DNA of 64,000 nt from Clostridiales bacterium (GTDB lineage Bacteria > Bacillota > Clostridia > Oscillospirales > Oscillospiraceae). Every line of letters begins with the position of its first letter. The stretch's first letter is position 1. The translations under genes were made by a program, and so were the position numbers. The stretch is taken from contig QAMJ01000017.1 in the NCBI GenBank assembly GCA_003150355.1, positions 36,098 through 100,097 of the forward strand, given 5' to 3'. The notes below the pieces were generated by a model. That model was given only the letters and a program-made list of their open reading frames with translations. It searched no databases and was not told the DNA's origin. Positions 59,490 through 64,000 of this stretch are shown here, piece by piece.

Positions 59490-59526
59490 GAAAAAACGGC
59501 ACTCTCCGAACAGTCGGAGAGTGCCG
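59490..59526 (-). terminator. Rho-independent terminator
   Basis: CGGCACTCTCCGA (59497-59509) pairs with TCGGAGAGTGCCG (59514-59526). On the minus strand it is followed by TTTTTTCTTTTT. Confidence 0.88.
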
Positions 59527-59538
59527 GCAGAGTATGTG

Positions 59539-60366
59539 TTAGTGTTTCGAGTGCTTGGACTTCTTCTTGTTGCGCTTGGAGCTTATCACGATTGCCGCGA
59601 TAATTGCGGCGATTATCGCCATGATGCTGATAACGGCGGCGGTGATAAGTGCCCCGGCGCTTGCTTCCTTAACGGGAGCGGCGCTCGCCGTCGGAGACGG
59701 CAGGGCAGTGGCGGACGGAGAAACGCTCGGTGAGACGCTTGCCGACGGCGCGGGCGTGGCTGACGGAGATGCGCTCGGCTTCGGCGTCGCGGTGGGCTTG
59801 GGAGAGGGCGAAGCCGCGGCGGTGACGGTTATCTTTGCCGCGTCAGTGTACTCCCACTCTCCGTCCTCACTGCTGAACAGGCAGGCTACCGACCAGCCGT
59901 TCATGCCCTGAGGGACGTTTGAGATGGTGAACACCTCGCTGTTGCCGCCGCTGAGGCGGAGATCGGGGAAGTAGCCCCATATCTTGTCAAAGACTATCTC
60001 TGTGCCGTTCTTGTCGTAAAAGCGCCATGCGCACCATGAATAGTTATCCGCGCGGGCGATGAACATGGCGGACTCACCGGCTTTGAGCGTCTCCCCGGTG
60101 GGCTGCTTGGTTATTACCGGCACCGATGGTGTAGCAGCCGGCGTGGCGGTAGGCGATACTGCCGGAGACGCGGTCGGCTCGACCGTAGGCTCCACGGACG
60201 GCGTCTCAGTGGGCGCGGCTGTAGGCTCGGCAGACGGCGTTTCGGTAGCCGGGACTTCGGTCTCGACCTCGGACGGCATCTCCGGTTCCTGAGCGTAGGC
60301 CGCGGGGAACAGCGCCGCCGACAGAAGCAGCGCCAGCAATATGGCAATAAATTTCTGAGCTTTCAT
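59539..60366 (-). CDS. Surface protein with Ig-like domain and Pro/Thr-rich linkers
   Basis: A 275-residue protein with a signal peptide at 1-25 ending AYAQEP. A Pro/Thr/Glu-rich stretch (about 28-80) comes first. An Ig-like domain of ~80 residues follows (VITKQPTGETLKAGESAMF, then WCAWRFYDKNGTEI). A second Pro/Ser/Thr stretch, a transmembrane helix near 240-260 and a Lys-rich cytoplasmic tail (SSKRNKKKSKHSKH) complete it. The PT-rich parts are low-complexity spacers crossing the wall. It is a membrane-anchored surface protein of unknown binding partner. Confidence 0.75.
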   Translation of the reverse strand: MKAQKFIAILLALLLSAALFPAAYAQEPEMPSEVETEVPATETPSAEPTAAPTETPSVEPTVEPTASPAVSPTATPAATPSVPVITKQPTGETLKAGESAMFIARADNYSWCAWRFYDKNGTEIVFDKIWGYFPDLRLSGGNSEVFTISNVPQGMNGWSVACLFSSEDGEWEYTDAAKITVTAAASPSPKPTATPKPSASPSATPAPSASVSPSVSPSATALPSPTASAAPVKEASAGALITAAVISIMAIIAAIIAAIVISSKRNKKKSKHSKH

Positions 60367-60508
60367 TTGATCGACCTCTTTCGTAGGCAGATTTTACATT
60401 CCAAGCATATATTAAAATTGTGACTTTTTCAAGACCCGGACGAAATTGGCATGATTTATAACAGCAGTGCCTTAATAGAAATTAATAAATTCATACGGCA
60501 GATATCTG

Positions 60509-60537
60509 TTGACAATTAATGAAATTGGTTATATGTT
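60509..60537 (+). promoter_or_regulatory. Probable promoter of the bactofilin-like gene
   Basis: TTGACA (60509-60514), 17-bp spacer, TATGTT (60532-60537), about 40 bp before the start codon. Confidence 0.5.
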
Positions 60538-60576
60538 AAGAGAGTGACAAAGCAAAGAATGGAGGAATAGGACAAA

Positions 60577-61680
60577 ATGAAAAAGATCGGATTTGTGCTG
60601 GCGCTCATCCTGACGCTGGCAATGCTGACGGCGATGACCAGCCCCGCCTTTGCGGAGACTTCCGGCGCGGGCTTTGCCGAGGGCAGCGCAGCCGGGAGCT
60701 ATGACGGCTCCCTGTTCACCGCCGGCGGCAGCGTGGATAGCTCGGCAGAGGTCAGGGGCGTGCAGTTTGCCGCGGGCAGCGATGTGCAGGTACAGGGCAG
60801 CTGCGAGTACCTCATGGCCGCAGGCAACCAGCTTGTCTTCAGCGGCGGTGCTGAGAACGATGCCTTTGCCGCGGGCAATAATGTGTACATATTCGGCAGC
60901 GTCGGGCGCGACCTTTTCACCGCGGGCAGCACTGTTGAGATAAGAGGCAGCATTGAGCGCAGCGCGTACATTGCCGCAGGCTCCGTCGTTATCGACGGCA
61001 GCATCGGAGGCGACCTGTATCTGAGCGCCGACAAGGTTGTGATAAGCGACAGTACCAAGATCGGCGGCACCGTACACTATGGCAGCAATACTCAGGTGAG
61101 CGCGCCGAAGTCGGTGCTCTCCGTCGCGGAGGTATATGAGGAGATAGAGAACGCGCCCGCGTCCGCTCATAAAAGCGTCGGCAGCAAGGCTCTCGGCGTT
61201 GTGCTGAGCTATCTCGGCGCGGCGGCTGTGGCGTTCGCGCTGCTGTGGCTCACCCCGATGTGGGAAAAGCTCGACTCCAAGTATTACGGCGCGGCTTTCG
61301 GCGACTATGCCAGAGCCTTCGGCATCGGCTTTGCGGTGCTAGCCGGGCTGCCCGTCGCGGCGGTGTTGCTGATGATAACGCGCATAGGACTGCGGCTCGC
61401 CTTCGTGCTGCTGCTCGTCTATGCCGCGGCGATCGTTGCTTCTCCGGTGTTCCTGAGCTTTTTCATCGGCATGCTTATCTGGCGACGCGCGCTCAGGAAA
61501 GCGCCCTGCTATTTTGCGGAGCTTCCTATTGGCCTTCTGGTGTGGCGGATCGTCTATTGCGTACCCGGACTCAGCTTCATTACCGGCCTCGTCGCCGTGC
61601 CGCTCGGTCTCGGTGTGCTGACGCTCCTGCTCGGTAAGCCCCCAAAGCAGTCCGCACCGGCTCTGCCCGAAACGGAATAA
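60577..61680 (+). CDS. Polymer-forming (bactofilin-like) membrane protein
   Basis: A 367-residue protein with a signal peptide (residues 1-27). A repetitive beta region of about 30-175 follows, where motifs such as AAGSDVQVQGS, AAGNNVYIFGSVGRDL, TAGSTVEIRGS and AAGSVVIDGSIGGDLYL recur at ~20-residue spacing. This is the right-handed beta-helix pattern of bactofilins and related polymer-forming proteins. Four hydrophobic helices occupy about 205-345. The beta part should lie outside the membrane. AGGAGG-like GGAGG precedes the ATG. Role may be envelope stiffening or scaffold. Confidence 0.8.
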   Translation: MKKIGFVLALILTLAMLTAMTSPAFAETSGAGFAEGSAAGSYDGSLFTAGGSVDSSAEVRGVQFAAGSDVQVQGSCEYLMAAGNQLVFSGGAENDAFAAGNNVYIFGSVGRDLFTAGSTVEIRGSIERSAYIAAGSVVIDGSIGGDLYLSADKVVISDSTKIGGTVHYGSNTQVSAPKSVLSVAEVYEEIENAPASAHKSVGSKALGVVLSYLGAAAVAFALLWLTPMWEKLDSKYYGAAFGDYARAFGIGFAVLAGLPVAAVLLMITRIGLRLAFVLLLVYAAAIVASPVFLSFFIGMLIWRRALRKAPCYFAELPIGLLVWRIVYCVPGLSFITGLVAVPLGLGVLTLLLGKPPKQSAPALPETE

Positions 61681-61697
61681 GGACTGATAATAAACTG

Positions 61698-61736
61698 AAA
61701 ATCCATGTTTCCCTTGCAGAAACATGGATTTTTTGT
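61698..61736 (+). terminator. Rho-independent terminator
   Basis: AAAATCCATGTTTC pairs with GAAACATGGATTTT around CCTTGCA and runs into TTG TTTGC. Confidence 0.85.
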
Positions 61737-61886
61737 TTGCAAAAATATGGCATAATGCAGAGTTTATGCAATGAAAGTGCATAAAAAGTCTTGCATTGGG
61801 GCAAAAAATATTGTAATATAAACCGCCGAGATATGAACGACATAAACCGACATAAATTGACATGAAACAAGAGAGGTGCTGACGGC

Positions 61887-62579
61887 ATGGCTATAACAAG
61901 CGCAAGCCTTCCGGCGAAGAAGCGGATACTTACCGCTTGCGTAAGGCTGTTTTTCGAAAAGGGATACAAGGGAACGACGGTTGCGGAGATAATTCGTGAG
62001 GCGGATGTCTCGGCAAGTAGCTTTCAGAATATATTCCGCGCGAAGGACGGAGTGCTGGTAGAGCTCGTAGAGTTTATGTTCGGCAATCAGTTCGGAGTGG
62101 CGCGAAAGATCGCCGGGGAGAATGCTTCACCAGTGTTTGTATATGCGGTGGAGACCTCCATACAGATGACGCTGACGGAGCTTAACGAGAACTTGCGCGA
62201 GATATATCTTGAGGCCTATACGCATCAGGAGGCCATGGATTATATTCATGAGCATACCTCCGAGGAATTGTATCACATCTTTTCGCCGTATCTGCCCGGT
62301 TATACCGAGAGCGATTTTTATGAGCTTGAAATAGGCACGGCTGGGATAATGCGTGGCTATATGGCGCGCAAATGCGATAAGTATTTTACGCTTGAAAAGA
62401 AGCTGAGCCGCTTCCTCGCTATGACTATGAGTGCATTTAAGGTCCCGGAAGAAGAACAGGAAAAGATCATCGGCTCCATCTCAGGGCTCGATATCCGCGG
62501 AATATCGGAGCAGGTCATGCGCGAGCTGTTCCGTGCGCTTGCGATGCAGTTTGAGTTTTCCCTGAACGGGCTTGAATAA
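61887..62579 (+). CDS. TetR/AcrR-family transcriptional regulator
   Basis: A 230-residue repressor. The N-terminal helix-turn-helix region is about 8-55 (ILTACVRLFFEKGYKGTTVAEII then DVSASSFQNIF). The C-terminal part is a helical ligand/dimer domain without a recognised effector site. GAGAGGTG precedes the ATG. It is flanked by terminators on both sides, so its targets are not evident; the adjacent bactofilin-like gene is a possibility. Confidence 0.88.
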   Translation: MAITSASLPAKKRILTACVRLFFEKGYKGTTVAEIIREADVSASSFQNIFRAKDGVLVELVEFMFGNQFGVARKIAGENASPVFVYAVETSIQMTLTELNENLREIYLEAYTHQEAMDYIHEHTSEELYHIFSPYLPGYTESDFYELEIGTAGIMRGYMARKCDKYFTLEKKLSRFLAMTMSAFKVPEEEQEKIIGSISGLDIRGISEQVMRELFRALAMQFEFSLNGLE

Positions 62580-62599
62580 AACGGAATATGAAGATTTAC

Positions 62600-62632
62600 G
62601 CCGCCCTATGTAAGACGCATAGGGCGGCTCTT
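62600..62632 (+). terminator. Rho-independent terminator
   Basis: GCCGCCCTATG (62600-62610) pairs perfectly with CATAGGGCGGC (62618-62628), followed by TCTTT. Confidence 0.85.
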
Positions 62633-62692
62633 TACATTAAATTGTTCATAAAATTTGCTTGACCATTGCGCGGATAAGGAGTATACCATGCA

Positions 62693-62709
62693 CTGCGGTA
62701 AGACCGCAG
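62693..62709 (+). promoter_or_regulatory. Hairpin touching the ribosome site of the next gene
   Basis: CTGCGGT and ACCGCAG pair around AAG, and the AGGAGG ribosome site starts inside the second arm. It could modulate translation of the phospholipase-C-like gene. Confidence 0.45.
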
Positions 62710-62718
62710 GAGGCTCTT

Positions 62719-63279
62719 ATGAAGAAAAAGGATCATTTACAGATAGGCAAGCTTTTACTCGCGCAGAAGGATACAAAGCTCAGCGGTATACAGCGCCTCG
62801 CGTTCCTGTTCGGCTGCGTCGAGCCGGATATAAACCCGTTTACATACGCGCGCGGCTCGATAAAGCATGAGTTTCTGCACGGCCACCATGCGGATAATTC
62901 CAGCAAGCACCGCCATAAGCTCATGCACCGGCTCTCAAACAGCGGCGTACACTCCCTGTGGCAGTGGTTTTCGCTCGGTACGCTTATCCACTATGCCGTT
63001 GACAGCTTCACCTATCCGCACAACAGTGTGTTCGGCGGCTCGATGGCGGAGCATATCCAATATGAAAAGCAGCTCCACGCGAATTTCGTGGAGCATCTGA
63101 AAGAGCTTGCGGCGCGCGGAGAGCAGAAGCTCCGCGGCATACGGGATGTCGACGCCCTGCATGAGCGCTATCTCAAGGGCGCGGGCACTGTGCAGACGGA
63201 CTGCCGGTATATTATCGACTCCTCAAAGCTGATATGGCGTCATCTTCTCTCCGGCTCGCACCACCATCTCTCGGCGTGA
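62719..63279 (+). CDS. Zinc-dependent phospholipase C-like protein
   Basis: A 186-residue all-helical protein of the zinc-dependent phospholipase C / S1-P1 nuclease-like family (the form found as short cytoplasmic proteins in clostridia). Likely metal ligands are the many His and Asp residues in FGCVEPDINPFTY near 29, HEFLHGHHADNS near 49, SLGTLIHYAVDSFTYPHN near 85-102 and a C-terminal HHH. There is no signal peptide. AGGAGG sets the ATG. Substrate unknown. Confidence 0.8.
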   Translation: MKKKDHLQIGKLLLAQKDTKLSGIQRLAFLFGCVEPDINPFTYARGSIKHEFLHGHHADNSSKHRHKLMHRLSNSGVHSLWQWFSLGTLIHYAVDSFTYPHNSVFGGSMAEHIQYEKQLHANFVEHLKELAARGEQKLRGIRDVDALHERYLKGAGTVQTDCRYIIDSSKLIWRHLLSGSHHHLSA

Positions 63280-63281
63280 GG

Positions 63282-63527
63282 GGAGGGGGAGGCGGCAAGC
63301 GGTACGGGAGTCGACCTGCCGTGCACGGCAGGCCACCTCGGGTTGAAACAAATCCACCTTGCCGCATTTAGCTTTTGTAAGTCTGCGTTCGCATAGCCTT
63401 GCAAAAGCTGCGGCTGCGGAAAAAGCGCCATGCCTCCATCTGCCCCCCCGGCAGCGGCACGGCGCTTTTCCCCCGGCGCTCCATTCACTACCGTTCCCGT
63501 TCGCCTCCCTTCCTCTTTCTTTGCTCC
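63282..63527. repeat. Structured intergenic region with tRNA-like echo
   Basis: No gene is seen. GGTACGGGAGTCGA at 63301-63314 repeats the tRNA-Gly T-arm region at 63574-63587 exactly. An 18-bp perfect palindrome (CCTGCCGTG/CACGGCAGG, 63315-63332) follows directly. Two further hairpins are AGCTTTTG/CAAAAGCT (63370-63409) and GGAAAAAGCGCC/GGCGCTTTTCC (about 63418-63471). Confidence 0.55.
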
Positions 63528-63566
63528 ATAAAAATACCTCAGTCTTAAAGACTGAGGTATTTTTAT
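63528..63566 (-). terminator. Terminator of the tRNA-Gly gene
   Basis: ATAAAAATACCTCAGTC pairs perfectly with GACTGAGGTATTTTTAT around TTAAA, starting at the tRNA's 3' end on the minus strand. Confidence 0.88.
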
Positions 63567-63639
63567 GGAGCAGGGTACGGGAGTCGAACCCGCCTAGCTA
63601 GCTTGGGAAGCTAGAGTAATACCGATATACCAACCCTGC
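63566..63639 (-). tRNA. tRNA-Gly (anticodon CCC)
   Basis: Read on the minus strand, the 7-bp acceptor stem GCAGGGT/ACCCTGC, a D arm, anticodon arm CTAGC-TTCCCAA-GCTAG with anticodon CCC, T arm GGCGGGTTCGACTCCCG-type and encoded CCA are all present (74 nt). A strong terminator follows immediately. It decodes GGG glycine codons. Confidence 0.95.
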
Positions 63640-64000
63640 ATCGGCTGGATTATTATAGCACAGCCTTGCGCAAAACGCAAGCAAAAAACAGCGGCATGAT
63701 AGACGGGTGTCCGTAAAACAGTTAATCCTCCGTATGGCTTAGACCATGCGGAGGATTTGTTTATGTCTAATCTTCAAACTTGCTGGCGGCAAACGGTTTG
63801 TCAAAACCGTTTGCGGACGGCAAGTCCACAGGGGATAGCCGCTTTAGCAGCGCAAGGGGGTGTAGCCACCTTGACGGAACGAAGTGACGCAACATTCTCG
63901 GTCATGCAGTATCCTCCTGCTGACGGAGAATGAAGCTCCGCAGGACGCACGATACTCCCGTTAGGAGAGTATAGAAGTGCGCCCTTTAGTTCCTAAAGGG
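63640..64000. other. Window-end region without gene, several hairpins
   Basis: No convincing gene. AATCCTCCG/CGGAGGATT (63724-63757), GCAAACGGTTT/AAACCGTTTGC (63789-63814) and CCCTTTAG/CTAAAGGG at the very end are clear inverted repeats. One plus-strand frame (MSNLQTCWRQTV... GIAALAAQGGVATL) is short and stops; it looks like the non-coding edge of a repeat or mobile element that continues beyond the window. Confidence 0.4.

Overview
The window is a GC-rich (judged by eye), gene-dense stretch of a Gram-positive anaerobe, most likely a clostridial gut commensal of the Oscillospiraceae type. The pointers are lipoprotein signal peptides of the form MKRxLAxxLAxxM..LxACG, AGGAGG ribosome sites, TTGAAA-N17-TATAAT promoters, a SpoVB-like flippase next to hup and rqcP, and fermentation genes (indolepyruvate:ferredoxin oxidoreductase, Ptb/Buk, 2-hydroxyacyl-CoA dehydratase). 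No chromosomal origin, phage module or CRISPR array is visible. Many long frames on the opposite strand of real genes are codon-bias shadows and are left out.

Layout. (1) 1-6.2 kb: an FbpABC-type ABC importer co-directional with a glycerol-1-phosphate-dehydrogenase-like enzyme and a HAD phosphatase, divergent from a DeoR regulator. (2) 6.4-9.3 kb: gene debris (a HipA-like start, a DUF6718-like remnant, a tRNA 3' fragment, an internally deleted ilvD) around an intact AraC regulator. (3) 9.4-19.7 kb: an acyl-ACP thioesterase, an IclR regulator and a divergent operon of a TRAP transporter, FdrA, a small FdrA-associated protein, a DUF1116 protein, an acetate-kinase-fold protein and a DUF2877 protein. 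A 41-bp direct repeat encoding the C-terminal tail of a tyrosine recombinase lies on each side. (4) 19.8-21.5 kb: a junkyard of truncated and fused gene pieces. (5) 21.5-26.3 kb: an HpcH/HpaI aldolase plus TRAP operon divergent from a GntR regulator, with two matching palindromic operators. (6) 26.3-39 kb: a third TRAP system with a PEP-mutase/isocitrate-lyase-family enzyme, two FGGY kinases, a SorC regulator, a RPE-like epimerase, a DhaK homologue without its catalytic residues, a class II aldolase, a short triose-phosphate isomerase and YjbQ. (7) 39-42 kb: truA and a DUF4914 protein. (8) 42-51.7 kb: aminotransferase, Buk, Ptb and IorBA (oxidative amino-acid fermentation) divergent from a LysR regulator, then a 2-hydroxyacyl-CoA dehydratase pair. 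(9) 52-64 kb: housekeeping and envelope genes (S4 protein, HU, flippase, flavoprotein, zinc-ribbon membrane protein, bactofilin-like protein, TetR, zinc-dependent phospholipase-C-like protein), a tRNA-Gly(CCC), and two unusually hairpin-rich intergenic stretches.

Together the genes describe an asaccharolytic-leaning fermenter with several independently regulated importers for small organic or sugar acids, each coupled to its own catabolic enzymes, and energy recovery through acyl-phosphate-dependent kinases. The most noteworthy system is the FdrA/DUF1116/DUF2877 cluster. Its E. coli relatives form an oxamate carbamoyltransferase paired with carbamate kinase. Here the kinase is replaced by an acetate-kinase-fold protein with altered active-site residues, which suggests a phosphorolytic pathway that yields a different acyl phosphate.
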